64,000 bases of DNA, taken from contig NZ_BJOR01000001.1 in assembly GCF_006540305.1 (NCBI RefSeq), positions 3,286,001-3,350,000 on the forward strand, in the 5' to 3' direction. The position numbers were made by a program, and so were the translations under genes. The DNA is from Streptomyces sp. 6-11-2 (GTDB lineage: Bacteria > Actinomycetota > Actinomycetes > Streptomycetales > Streptomycetaceae). The notes beneath the pieces are model-generated. The model was not told where the DNA came from, did not search any database, and saw only the letters and a program-made list of their open reading frames with translations. Positions 52,714 to 60,977 of this stretch are shown piece by piece (the stretch's first letter is position 1; every line of letters begins with the position of its first letter).

Positions 52714-53088
52714 TCATGTGTCGGGTGGGCCGGGCATGGGGCGGGGAGTTTCCAGGCGCCGAACCAGTGCGCGCAGAGCACGGAGTTCGGCGTCCAGTGC
52801 CTGCGCGCCGTCGCGGGTGAGGGCAATCCAGGTTCGGGGGCGCCGACCGGTGTAGCCCTTCTCCAGGGTGATCAGTCTCGATTCCTCCAGCACCTTCAGG
52901 TGCCGGGAGAGATTCCCGTCGGTGACGGCCAGTTGCTTCTTCAGGAAGCCGAACTCGACTCGGTCGGCCTCTTTGGCGATGGTGAGAATGCCGAGTCGCA
53001 CGCGCTGGTGGACGGTGTCGTCCAGCGACTGGGTCGGATGGAGTCCTTCCCGTTCGTCCCGCGCGGCGGTCGAGTCCTCGACGCTCAT
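52714..53088 (-). CDS. Winged-helix regulator
   Basis: Protein of 124 residues. HQRVRLGILTIAKEADRVEF and GFLKKQLAVTDGNLSRHLKV match the short MarR/ArsR-like regulators that precede membrane proteins in many actinobacteria. It lacks metal-binding cysteines, so sensing is likely through its partner or a small ligand. Its ATG overlaps the stop of the membrane-protein gene by 4 bases. A palindrome 66 bases before that gene is the probable autoregulatory operator. Confidence 0.85.
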   Translation of the reverse strand: MSVEDSTAARDEREGLHPTQSLDDTVHQRVRLGILTIAKEADRVEFGFLKKQLAVTDGNLSRHLKVLEESRLITLEKGYTGRRPRTWIALTRDGAQALDAELRALRALVRRLETPRPMPGPPDT

Positions 53089-53918
53089 GAGGCAACCGTA
53101 CCCGCGTCGGCGGCGCCGGGCGCGGCTCGATGACGGGCCGCCGCCCACTCGGCCAGGCCGGCGAGGAGCAGGATGGCTGCGAGCAGGAGCGCCTTGACCT
53201 GCGGGCCGTCGGTCCATCCGGGATGGACGGGGTGTTGCCAGGGGAGCCATCCGCTGCCCCAGGAGGCACCGAGGTAGCCGGTGAGCAGCAGGGCATGAGC
53301 GGTGCCGGCAACTACGGCGATCCAACTGCGTTCGACCATCCCGAGGGCGAGCAGTCCGATGCCGACCAGGTACCACGGGGAGGCGTAGCTGTTCTCCAGC
53401 ATGTCGACCTCCAACGGCTGGTTCCAGCCGAACAGCATGGCCGTCAGGGCCGTCGTCATCACCGCGGTGGCCACGGCGGTCACGCGGACCCACACGCCGC
53501 GGCGGGGGACGACACCCTGGGCCTCGCCGCGCAGGCGGTACCAGCGGGCGAAGACGAACCATGCCAGCGGAAGGAGCACGAACCACACGCCCCAGGCCGC
53601 GAAGCGCAGGACGGCGCCGTCGAACTCACCCTCCAGACAAGGGGTTCCTGGTTCATGGACGACGCACAGGCCGGTCAGCTCGGCGTAGGCGAAGGCCGGA
53701 TAGGACCCAACGTTGCGGCCGTGTGCTCCGAAATTGAAGGCGTACCGGGCAATCGGAGCGGCTGCCAGGGCAAGAAGACCGAAGCCGAGAAGGGAGACCC
53801 ACGAGCAGTTCATCTGCGCGCGGGTCCTGGTCCGCAGGCCCTCCGTCGCCGCCAACAGGCCGGCCGCGCGCGCCCTCGGCTCGTACTCCGCGCTGCTCAG
53901 TGACGGTGTTCCCACCAT
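53085..53918 (-). CDS. Membrane protein paired with the winged-helix regulator
   Basis: Protein of 277 residues with about seven transmembrane helices and an extracytoplasmic loop with two Cys (LCVVHEPGTPCLEGEF). I chose ATG 53918; an ATG at 53981 lies almost at the operator, leaving no room for a leader. It is the first gene of a two-gene operon with the regulator. Family not recognised; it may be the sensor or effector of the pair. Confidence 0.7.
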   Translation of the reverse strand: MVGTPSLSSAEYEPRARAAGLLAATEGLRTRTRAQMNCSWVSLLGFGLLALAAAPIARYAFNFGAHGRNVGSYPAFAYAELTGLCVVHEPGTPCLEGEFDGAVLRFAAWGVWFVLLPLAWFVFARWYRLRGEAQGVVPRRGVWVRVTAVATAVMTTALTAMLFGWNQPLEVDMLENSYASPWYLVGIGLLALGMVERSWIAVVAGTAHALLLTGYLGASWGSGWLPWQHPVHPGWTDGPQVKALLLAAILLLAGLAEWAAARHRAAPGAADAGTVAS

Positions 53919-53983
53919 GTCCCCCTTGTGGTCACGCTTCGCCAGTACTGGGAGGCGGACTGCCGGTTGGCCGCCCGCCATGC

Positions 53984-54000
53984 ACTTTGCATTACAAAGT
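53984..54000. promoter_or_regulatory. Palindromic operator of the regulator operon
   Basis: ACTTTG-N5-CAAAGT, overlapping a minus-strand TGTAAT -10. This type of site precedes many winged-helix regulator operons. Confidence 0.6.
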
Positions 54001-54256
54001 ACATGGCAGACAAGAGTAAGTGGCCGTGCCGCCTCGCACCAGCCACGTAGTTGCCTGCGAGCTTCGGCCGGAAGATGGCGATGCCCAGGGACAGCCGGTT
54101 CAGATTCCGTCTCCTTCAGCCCCGTTCACGGCCGTTCGGACGGGACTTCGTGCCCCGCACGACACCTCACCTGGACGGATGACCCATCGCACGGCTCAGG
54201 GGCACAGGGAAACCGATGCGCGATATGCGCGGCTCCGCTTCCGGAGGGGCAGGCCC

Positions 54257-54262
54257 TACGCT
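54257..54262 (+). promoter_or_regulatory. -10 element upstream of the kinase gene
   Basis: TACGCT, 7 bases before GTG 54270, which opens a 12-codon leader frame. The rest of the 53919-54269 gap shows only the operator of the divergent operon. Confidence 0.5.
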
Positions 54263-54269
54263 GATCCCC

Positions 54270-54308
54270 GTGAGGCAGGCAGGCGCTGGGAAGGATGATC
54301 GGCGATGA
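54270..54308 (+). CDS. Leaderless 12-codon upstream frame
   Basis: GTG 54270 sits exactly where a leaderless message would start. The 12-codon frame (Met-Arg-Gln-Ala-Gly-Ala-Gly-Lys-Asp-Asp-Arg-Arg) ends in a TGA that overlaps the kinase ATG as ATGA. It may couple translation initiation to the kinase gene. Short frames can arise by chance, but the geometry is exact on both sides. Confidence 0.4.
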   Translation: MRQAGAGKDDRR

Positions 54309-56464
54309 CGCCCCTGAGCACCGGGGACCCGGAGTCCATAGGCGGGTACACCCTTCTCGGTCGGCTCGGAGCGGGCGGCATGGGAGTCGTCTATCGGGGA
54401 GTCTCCGCCTCGGGACGGCAGGTCGCGGTCAAGCTCGTGCACGGGCCGTATGCCCAGGAGGAGGAGTTCCGGACGCGCTTCCGGCAGGAGATCGCGGCAG
54501 CGCGCAGAGTGAGCGGTGCCTTCACCGCGCCTGTCGTGGACGCCGACCCGGACGCCGACCGGCCGTGGATGGCGACGCTCTACGTGCCGGGGCTCAACCT
54601 TGCCGAAGTCGTGGAGAAGGACGGCCCGCTGAGCCAGCGGCAACTGCGCGCGCTGGGGCTGGGGCTCACCGAGGCACTGCGCGACATCCACCGGGTGGGC
54701 CTGGTGCACCGGGACCTCAAACCGGGCAACGTCCTGATGACCGAGGACGGGCCGCGCGTCATCGACTTCGGCATCTCGCGCGCTTCCGACAACCAGAGCC
54801 TCACCACGACCGGGCGGATGATCGGCACTCCGCCCTTCATGTCGCCGGAACAAGTGGCCTCTCCCCGAGACGTCACCCCGGCCTCGGACGTGTTCTCGCT
54901 GGGGTCACTGCTGGTGTTCGCGGCCGTCGGCACGGGACCGTTCGACGCCGACAGCCCGTACATAACCGGCTATCAGGTGGTGTACGGGACCCCGGACCTC
55001 GACGGGGTGCCCGAAGCGCTCCTGGACATTGTCGAGCGCTGCCTGGACAAGGACCCGGCCACACGGCCGGAACTGACGGACATACACCGCATGCTCCAGG
55101 CGCTGCCGGAATCCGACGCCACCGGGTCCCCTGAGACCGGGCAGTCCACGCAACCCCGGCGTCGCCCCACTTCCCGGAACGCGGCCACCACCTCCGCGGG
55201 TGCCGCGACCGGCACCGGCACCGGCACCGGCACCGGCAAGCGCCGACGAGCACGGATGCTGCTCACCGGCCTCGGCGCAGCGCTGGCCGTCACGGGGCTG
55301 GGTGTCGGGGCGGGTGTCTTCGTGTCCGCTCCGGACACCACCACCGCCTCCGGCGCCACCGCCACGGCCCGTGCCGCGTCACTGCCCGACGGCTGGCGGC
55401 CGTGGCAGACGAAGCTGCGGTACGACGTCAAGGGTGTCCCTCTCTACTACAACAGCCCCGGATGCGTGGCGGAGGGAAGCGCCCTGTTCTGTGGCGGTAC
55501 GGGATTCACGGCCGCCAGAATCGACGCGGCCTCCGGCCGCACCCTGTGGCGGACCGGCACCCGCCCTCAGGGGGCGCAGCCGATCGGCGTTCGCGACGGG
55601 CTGGTCTACATGTACGAGGAACCGGACGACGAGACCAGGCGGGTGGTGGCCCTCGACGCCGGTACCGGGAACCGGCGGTGGCAACGCGACATCAACCGGG
55701 CCGAAAAGGCGCTCCTGTACGACGGCGGACTGCTGACCCTGTCTCCCGACTCCTCGTGGTTCGTGACCTACGGACCTTCCGGCAAGGAACTGTGGCGGGC
55801 GCCTTCGCTGGACGAGTACTGCACTCCGTCGGCGCTGGGAGGCGTCCCCTACGCCCTGTGCTCGGAGGGCACCGAGCCCGGCCAGGCCCCGGTCGAGCTG
55901 ATGAAGCTCGGACCCGGCAGCCTGACCGAAACCGCCACACTGCCCAGGAAGGCGGAAGCGCTCGGTGCCGTCGGCGGGCAACCACTGTTCCTCGCCCCCC
56001 AGACCGCGAAGGACGTGTACGAAGCCGGGTACGAACGGCCGTACAACGCGCTGCTGCGGGTGGCCCCGAAAACCGGGCAGGTCAGACGGATACCGCTGGC
56101 GCATCCGCTGACCGGCGCGGCCACCCTTGCGGACGGCGTCGTCTACTTCGTCCGGTCCGACGGGTCGGTCACCGCGGTGTCGGCGGACAGCGGCAAACAA
56201 CTCTGGCAGAAGGTCACGGACGTGGAGAGTCTGTCCGCGCCCGCGGTGTCAGCGACGTACAGGCGGGTCTATTTCTCCAACCGTTTCGGCCGTCTGCTGG
56301 CACTGGACAGTCGCACCGGAGCGGAGGTCTGGCGCACCTCCGCACTGGACGACCCCGGGGACAAAGCGCAGGGTTACCCGCCGCGAGTGCTGCTCGTCAA
56401 GGACGCGCTCGTGGCAATGGCCGGCGACACGGCCTTCTCCCGGAGCCCGGACGGGCCCGCCTGA
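54305..56464 (+). CDS. Receptor Ser/Thr protein kinase with PQQ-type beta-propeller
   Basis: Protein of 719 residues. The kinase domain (10-275) has the Gly loop LGAGGMGVVY, Lys43, catalytic HRDLKPGNV (Asp137) and DFG Asp154, all intact. A Thr/Gly-rich linker with five TG units leads to one transmembrane helix (about 315-340). The outer 380 residues contain repeated PQQ-like strands (RIDAASGRTLWR, VALDAGTGNRRWQ, ALDSRTGAEVWRT), forming a beta-propeller sensor. This is the AfsK-like architecture, so it probably relays an extracellular signal into development or metabolism. Confidence 0.93.
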   Translation: MTPLSTGDPESIGGYTLLGRLGAGGMGVVYRGVSASGRQVAVKLVHGPYAQEEEFRTRFRQEIAAARRVSGAFTAPVVDADPDADRPWMATLYVPGLNLAEVVEKDGPLSQRQLRALGLGLTEALRDIHRVGLVHRDLKPGNVLMTEDGPRVIDFGISRASDNQSLTTTGRMIGTPPFMSPEQVASPRDVTPASDVFSLGSLLVFAAVGTGPFDADSPYITGYQVVYGTPDLDGVPEALLDIVERCLDKDPATRPELTDIHRMLQALPESDATGSPETGQSTQPRRRPTSRNAATTSAGAATGTGTGTGTGKRRRARMLLTGLGAALAVTGLGVGAGVFVSAPDTTTASGATATARAASLPDGWRPWQTKLRYDVKGVPLYYNSPGCVAEGSALFCGGTGFTAARIDAASGRTLWRTGTRPQGAQPIGVRDGLVYMYEEPDDETRRVVALDAGTGNRRWQRDINRAEKALLYDGGLLTLSPDSSWFVTYGPSGKELWRAPSLDEYCTPSALGGVPYALCSEGTEPGQAPVELMKLGPGSLTETATLPRKAEALGAVGGQPLFLAPQTAKDVYEAGYERPYNALLRVAPKTGQVRRIPLAHPLTGAATLADGVVYFVRSDGSVTAVSADSGKQLWQKVTDVESLSAPAVSATYRRVYFSNRFGRLLALDSRTGAEVWRTSALDDPGDKAQGYPPRVLLVKDALVAMAGDTAFSRSPDGPA
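55205..55240. repeat. Five ACCGGC hexamers in the kinase linker
   Basis: In-frame tandem hexamers encode Gly-Thr repeats before the transmembrane helix. Confidence 0.7.
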
Positions 56465-56553
56465 CCGGCCGAGGCAATCGCCGCGCACCGTGCGGATCAG
56501 GCGTGAGCAGGACGGACCCGGAGCACGACGGCTCGCTGCGGAGAACGTCGGCT

Positions 56554-57015
56554 TCAGGGGCGCTGGTGCGGTGCCTCGCCCGGTAGCCACCGCAGGGCGA
56601 ACCAGAGGTCCATCCGGGCTCCGGGCCCTGGAGGTCGAGGTCGAGGAGGCCGGCCATCCGCGCCAGGCGGTGGCGGACGGGTTGGGGTGGACCCCCAGGA
56701 GCGCCGCGGTGCGGTCCCGGTCTGCCGTGGAGGGTGAGCCAGGCCCACAGGGCGTCGAGGAGGACCGGAGCGCCTGGCCGGCCCGGTCCAGGCGGGCGAA
56801 GCGGGTGCGGGCGGGTTCGCGGGCGTCGGCCGGGGCGACGAGCGCGTGGAAGGTGAGGGCAACGAGGGTGTGGACGACGGCGCGTGTCCCGGCGGCGGGC
56901 ACGTCGCAGGGCGCGTTCGGCCTGGGTGTCGGGGTGCGGCAGGTCGCGGGCGGACATGGGTGCGCTGCAGCCGAGGCCCCAGCCGAGCTCGGACGCCCGG
57001 GCGGGCACCGGTGGC
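56554..57015 (-). pseudogene. PucR/CdaR-type regulator pseudogene
   Basis: Pieces of the C-terminal helix-turn-helix of PucR-like regulators occur in order but in three minus-strand frames: LLDALWAWLTLHG, then DRTAALLGVHPN, then VRHRLARMAGLLDLDLQ and MDLWFALRWLPG. Frameshifts separate them. No intact start or sensing domain is left. It lies between the kinase and rpoA genes and fills the gap there. Confidence 0.65.
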
Positions 57016-57087
57016 CGGGCCCCGGCGGCCCGGTCCGGCGGCGCGGCAACCTTCCGGGCGCGCCGAAGGCTTGCCGGCCGCCTCGGA

Positions 57088-57119
57088 CATCCCCCTCGGA
57101 GTGGTCTCCGAGGGGGATG
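57088..57119. terminator. Terminator of rpoA
   Basis: CATCCCCCTCGGA pairs perfectly with TCCGAGGGGGATG around GTGGTC, 17 bases past the rpoA stop. Confidence 0.9.
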
Positions 57120-57135
57120 CTTCGTGCCCCGGCGT

Positions 57136-58152
57136 TCAGTACTGCTCGGTCTCCGCGAAACCCGTGCCCTCGTTGTCGTCCGCGTCGAAGGCAGCGGCGG
57201 TCGGGTCGAATCCGGGCGGGCTGTCCTTCAGGGCCAGGCCCATGCCGGCCAGCTTCGCCTTGACCTCGTCGATGGACTTCGCACCGAAGTTGCGGATGTC
57301 CAGCAGGTCGGCCTCGGAGCGCGCCAGGAGCTCACCCACCGAGTGGACGCCCTCACGCTTGAGGCAGTTGTAGGAGCGGACCGTGAGCTCCAGCTCCTCG
57401 ATCGGCAGCGCCATGTCGGCGGCCAGGGCGGCGTCCGTCGGGGACGGGCCCATGTCGATGCCCTCGGCGTCGATGTTCAGCTCGCGGGCCAGACCGAACA
57501 GCTCCACCAGGGTCTTGCCGGCGGACGCCAGGGCGTCACGCGGACGCATGGCCTGCTTGGTCTCGACGTCGACGATCAGCTTGTCGAAGTCGGTGCGCTG
57601 CTCGACACGCGTGGCCTCGACCTTGTACGTGACCTTCAGCACCGGCGAGTAGATCGAGTCGACCGGGATACGGCCGATCTCCTGACCCACCTGCTTGTTC
57701 TGCACGGCGGAGACGTAGCCGCGACCGCGCTCGACGGTCAGCTCCATCTCCAGCTTGCCCTTGCCGTTGAGCGTGGCGAGGACCAGATCGGGGTTGTGCA
57801 CCTCGACACCGGCGGGCGGCGCGATGTCGGCGGCGGTGACCAGACCCGGGCCCTGCTTGCGCAGGTACATCACGACCGGCTCGTCGTGCTCCGAGGAGAC
57901 GACCAGCTGCTTGATGTTGAGGATCAGGTCGGTGACGTCCTCCTTGACGCCCGGCACGGTGGTGAACTCGTGCAGGACGCCGTCGACGCGGATGCTGGTG
58001 ACAGCAGAGCCGGGGATCGACGACAGGAGGGTGCGGCGGAGAGAGTTGCCGAGGGTGTAGCCGAAGCCCGGCTCCAGCGGCTCGATCACGAACCGGGAGC
58101 GGAACTCGTCGACGACCTCTTCGGTCAGTGACGGACGCTGAGCGATCAGCAC
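57136..58152 (-). CDS. rpoA: RNA polymerase alpha subunit, stand-alone copy
   Basis: Complete alpha subunit of 338 residues. The N-terminal assembly domain opens [20 protein letters not shown] and has [18 protein letters not shown] (dimer and beta contact). The C-terminal domain has the DNA/activator surface [20 protein letters not shown] and [20 protein letters not shown]. It follows the usual Streptomyces RpoA closely as I recall it, except for scattered substitutions and a changed acidic C-terminus ([16 protein letters not shown]). TGGAGG precedes GTG 58152. Neither rpsM-rpsK-rpsD upstream nor rplQ downstream is present; a hairpin and a terminator isolate it. It is thus either a second rpoA or a relocated one. 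Confidence 0.96.
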   Translation of the reverse strand: MLIAQRPSLTEEVVDEFRSRFVIEPLEPGFGYTLGNSLRRTLLSSIPGSAVTSIRVDGVLHEFTTVPGVKEDVTDLILNIKQLVVSSEHDEPVVMYLRKQGPGLVTAADIAPPAGVEVHNPDLVLATLNGKGKLEMELTVERGRGYVSAVQNKQVGQEIGRIPVDSIYSPVLKVTYKVEATRVEQRTDFDKLIVDVETKQAMRPRDALASAGKTLVELFGLARELNIDAEGIDMGPSPTDAALAADMALPIEELELTVRSYNCLKREGVHSVGELLARSEADLLDIRNFGAKSIDEVKAKLAGMGLALKDSPPGFDPTAAAFDADDNEGTGFAETEQY

Positions 58153-58213
58153 GAGGTATTGCCTCCAGTGTGTGGCGCCCGCTATGTGACGCCGTAGACA
58201 CCACGAAGAGTAC

Positions 58214-58247
58214 GGGCGGTTCGGCCTCGGAGGAGGCCGAACCGCCC
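58214..58247. terminator. Hairpin upstream of rpoA, 15-bp stem
   Basis: GGGCGGTTCGGCCTC pairs perfectly with GAGGCCGAACCGCCC around GGAG, 62 bases ahead of rpoA on its own strand. It could be a leftover terminator carried with the copy or an attenuator. Confidence 0.7.
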
Positions 58248-58357
58248 GGCCCCACCCGTCTGCCGACCGGTCGGCGGGCTCAGCTCTTGCTGGAGTGGAG
58301 CCCAACGATCAGCTACTCCCGCCCCTGAGAGTCAGCCACCAGCGCGGTTCTTAGGCG

Positions 58358-58363
58358 CATACT
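58358..58363 (+). promoter_or_regulatory. Leaderless -10 element
   Basis: CATACT, 7 bases before ATG 58371. Confidence 0.45.
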
Positions 58364-58370
58364 GGGGACG

Positions 58371-58592
58371 ATGACAAAGCCTGCTGCACCGAAGCGTCAT
58401 TTGCCCACCAGCCCCTTCAAGCCCCCGGCCACGCCCGATCCCAAGCACTTCGCCGTGGGCGACCAGGTCACACACGACATGTACGGCCTCGGCCGGGTGA
58501 TCGGCATCGAGGATGGGATCGCGGCGCTCGTGGATTTCGGCTCGGCCCAAATGCGAATCTTGAGCCCGTACGCCAAGATGACCAAGCTGTAG
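58371..58592 (+). CDS. Small CarD/KOW-like conserved protein
   Basis: Protein of 73 residues. After a Pro/Lys-rich start, FAVGDQVTHDMYGLGRVIGI followed by ALVDFGSAQMRIL resembles the small beta-barrel (Tudor/KOW-like) of CarD-type RNA-polymerase-binding proteins, but is much shorter. Divergent from rpoA, 218 bases away. The start is leaderless. A UUCG-loop terminator follows. A link to transcription is a speculation from fold and position. Confidence 0.7.
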   Translation: MTKPAAPKRHLPTSPFKPPATPDPKHFAVGDQVTHDMYGLGRVIGIEDGIAALVDFGSAQMRILSPYAKMTKL

Positions 58593-58618
58593 AACCGCTG
58601 TGCCCGGTCACGGCACGC

Positions 58619-58638
58619 CAGGCCCCTTCGGGGGCCTG
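58619..58638 (+). terminator. UUCG-loop terminator
   Basis: CAGGCCCC-TTCG-GGGGCCTG, 26 bases past the stop at 58592. Confidence 0.8.
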
Positions 58639-58643
58639 CAACG

Positions 58644-58841
58644 AAAGCGAGACCTCTCATCGATCTGACGTCGCTGTTCTCCGCCCTGGAAGGGCAACCC
58701 CGCCGTGCCACTCCGGCATCGCCGCCCCCGGCGACAAACCCCTTCCAAGCCCCGGACTTCGGGGAAGACGAGACCTTCCTGCTCGAGGAGGTACAGGAGC
58801 CCGCCTGGGACACGCGTGCCGCGCAGCCCAAGGCGGCTTAG
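58644..58841 (+). CDS. Orphan reading frame without a normal start
   Basis: A protein-like frame (LIDLTSLFSALEGQPRR ... FGEDETFLLEEVQEPAWDTR) ends at a TAG at 58841 but has no ATG, GTG or TTG between the preceding terminator and the body; only CTG 58665 could serve. It may be a gene fragment left by rearrangement. Together with the hairpin at 58948-58991 this fills the 58593-58996 gap. Confidence 0.25.
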   Translation, partial: KARPLIDLTSLFSALEGQPRRATPASPPPATNPFQAPDFGEDETFLLEEVQEPAWDTRAAQPKAA

Positions 58842-58947
58842 CTCCCACGAGTGCCGTGGCGTGACCGGGGCTTCGAGTGCATCGCCGCTGTCACCGACCG
58901 GGCACTCCAGTGGTACGGCCCGGAAGCCGGCGCGCGGGCTCGGTTCC

Positions 58948-58991
58948 GAGTGCGGAGGCCCTGTGGAGTGCTCCACAGGGCCTCCGCACTC
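58948..58991. terminator. Very strong terminator, 21-bp stem
   Basis: Perfect 21-bp inverted repeat (GAGTGCGGAGGCCCTGTGGAG would be the first arm minus none; arms at 58948-58968 and 58971-58991) with a 2-base centre, just beyond the stop of the sortase-substrate gene. Confidence 0.9.
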
Positions 58992-58996
58992 CACCG

Positions 58997-60301
58997 TCAG
59001 ACGTTGTCTGCGGCCTTGCGTCGGCGTACGGCGAAAACCGCTCCGGCGCCGAGTGCGACGGTGACGGCGCTCGCGAGAGCGAGCGGGGCCATCGCCGAGG
59101 ACGTACCGGTCGCGGCGAGGCTGCCGTCGGCGTCGGTATCGGTGGCCGTCACCCGCACCGCCTGCTGGGACGCGCCGCCCTGCGCCGAGGGGCCGGCATC
59201 CGTGCCGGGCTTCGCAGCGTCCGGCCGCTTGTCATCGTCCTCGCCGGGCCGGCCGGGCTCGGCTTCGTCGGCCGGGCCGGTCTTGCTGCCCGCGGGCAGC
59301 AGTTCGAAGTCGTAGCGCTTCATCGGGCCCAGGACGCAGGGGTTGTACGCGTCGGAGGCGTCACCGGCCAACAGAGCGAAGGCGTCGGCGGCCTGGGCCG
59401 CGGAGTCGACCTTCATCCGCAGCTTCACGTCGCTCTGCTCGCCCGGCTTCATGGTGTCGATGTGCGCGATGTACTCGGGATCGTCGCCGTTGAGGGCCTG
59501 CCAGCCCGCGCCGTTGGACCATTCCACCTCCACGTGACTCTTCTCACCACGCGGTTCGCCGGCCACATGGAAGAACACCAGGGGGTCCACTGTCAGCGTG
59601 CGCTCGGTTCCGTTGGTCACGCGCAGGGTGAAATCGACGCTGGTCCCGGCGACGACCTTGGACGGCAGTCCCACCGCGAGCGAGGTCAGCCCGTCCTCAC
59701 GGACGCACTCCTTGGCGGTGGCGAGTGCTTCTTCGGCGGCCTTCTTGACCTCGAGGGCCTTCTTGGGAGCGTCCTGGACCAGGCTGTACTCCCGGACGGC
59801 CGCCACCCTGGCGTCGTCCAGCGCGGTGTGTGCCTCCTTGGCCGCGGCGTCGGCCTCCTGCTTGGCCTCGACCGCCTTCGCCAGATCGCCCTTGGCGGCT
59901 TCGAGGGCTTGCTGTGCCTCGGCCTTCTCGGTCTCGCTCAGGGCCGCTTCCAGCTTGGCCTCGGCGTCCGCGACGGCCTTCTCAGCCGCCTCCTTGGCGC
60001 CGGCCGCCTCCTTGGCCACCTTGTCCGTGGCGATCGTGGCCGCCTTGAGCGGGTGCGTGTCGGAGTCCAGGGAGTCCAGGGCGGCCTTGACCTTCTTCTG
60101 CCCTTCCTCCTTGGCGATGACGGCTTCCTCGTAGGCCTTCTGCGCGTCGGTGGCGGCCTTTACCAGTTCCGCGTACGTCGGCCGGCTCTGCGTCTGTGCC
60201 GCGGATGTCCCGGCGGCGAGAGCCGGAGTGGCGGCGAAGAGCACGACGTGCGTGGATGCCGCGACGGCGACGGCCACGGCGAGGGAGCGGCAAAATTTCA
60301 C
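58997..60301 (-). CDS. LAxTG sortase-anchored surface protein
   Basis: Exported wall protein of 434 residues. A signal peptide with two hydrophobic stretches (to about residue 30) is followed by an Ala/Lys/Glu-rich coiled coil (40-200) of YALV-type heptads, a beta domain (about 215-340) with two Cys, an acidic Pro linker and the sorting signal SLAATG, a hydrophobic helix and RRRK. LAxTG is used by class E sortases in Streptomyces. GTG 60301 has AAAGG at 6 bases. The stalk plus domain shape suggests a surface-exposed adhesin or spacer. Confidence 0.88.
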   Translation of the reverse strand: MKFCRSLAVAVAVAASTHVVLFAATPALAAGTSAAQTQSRPTYAELVKAATDAQKAYEEAVIAKEEGQKKVKAALDSLDSDTHPLKAATIATDKVAKEAAGAKEAAEKAVADAEAKLEAALSETEKAEAQQALEAAKGDLAKAVEAKQEADAAAKEAHTALDDARVAAVREYSLVQDAPKKALEVKKAAEEALATAKECVREDGLTSLAVGLPSKVVAGTSVDFTLRVTNGTERTLTVDPLVFFHVAGEPRGEKSHVEVEWSNGAGWQALNGDDPEYIAHIDTMKPGEQSDVKLRMKVDSAAQAADAFALLAGDASDAYNPCVLGPMKRYDFELLPAGSKTGPADEAEPGRPGEDDDKRPDAAKPGTDAGPSAQGGASQQAVRVTATDTDADGSLAATGTSSAMAPLALASAVTVALGAGAVFAVRRRKAADNV

Positions 60302-60977
60302 GGACGGCCTTTCTTGGTCGGAGACAAAGTAGAAACGGCCACCGAAAAGCACATGCGGGGCAGCCTGGATACCGGCGAGTGTATAGGCCACGTAAAGAGC
60401 GAGTGGTGTTTTTCTCGCACCACGCTCCCCCTTGAGGGAAATCGCCGCGGATGAAAGGGGCGAACGAGGATGGTTGCTCAGGACGCCTGCATTTCTCTGT
60501 GACTTGGATCACTGTCATGCGGGCGGTGTCCGAGGCGTCTGGCGCCGCGTCCGGGCTGTCGGACCGGCCCGCTCCGCCTCCGACCGGAGTACGCGGGCGC
60601 TGACGGGCCATGGCAGCCATCCACGTCTACGGGCGGATCCGCACGAGTACGGATTTCGACGCCGCATCCTGGTGATTTCTCGCCGACGCCGCCCATGAGG
60701 CGGAGAACAAGCGTGCCGTGGCGCACAGGAATGGATTTCTCCCAGGAATTTCAACGGCTGCTGCTCGGAGGGCTCAGGAGTGCGGCTTTTCCTGTCCTTC
60801 CCGGCGGCACGGGCGACTGTACGGGCTCCGCGCGCTCGCCGACGGGCCTCCCTTCCAACGCCCTTGCGCAGCACAACCTTTGACATGACCGGGCCGTCCT
60901 ACAGCGGAAACGATCACTCTGTGGACGTCCTCAGGGTCGTCGCCACGGGGTGGTCTCCGTACAACCTGGGAGTTGTC
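60302..60977. other. 676-base divergent region between two exported-protein genes
   Basis: No supported gene. It should contain the promoters of both neighbours and holds a Crp-like site at 60498-60513. Short frames on either strand look non-coding. Confidence 0.45.
60498..60513. promoter_or_regulatory. Crp-like site
   Basis: TGTGA-N6-TCACT, one base short of the classic TGTGA-N6-TCACA palindrome, about 200 bases upstream of the sortase substrate and 465 bases upstream of the divergent gene. Confidence 0.4.

Noticed and set aside
48879..58850. Intact prophage or conjugative element
   Set aside because: Only integrase debris is present; no replication, transfer or structural genes were seen.
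60695..60883. Short plus-strand frame in the divergent region
   Set aside because: No ribosome site and no compositional support.
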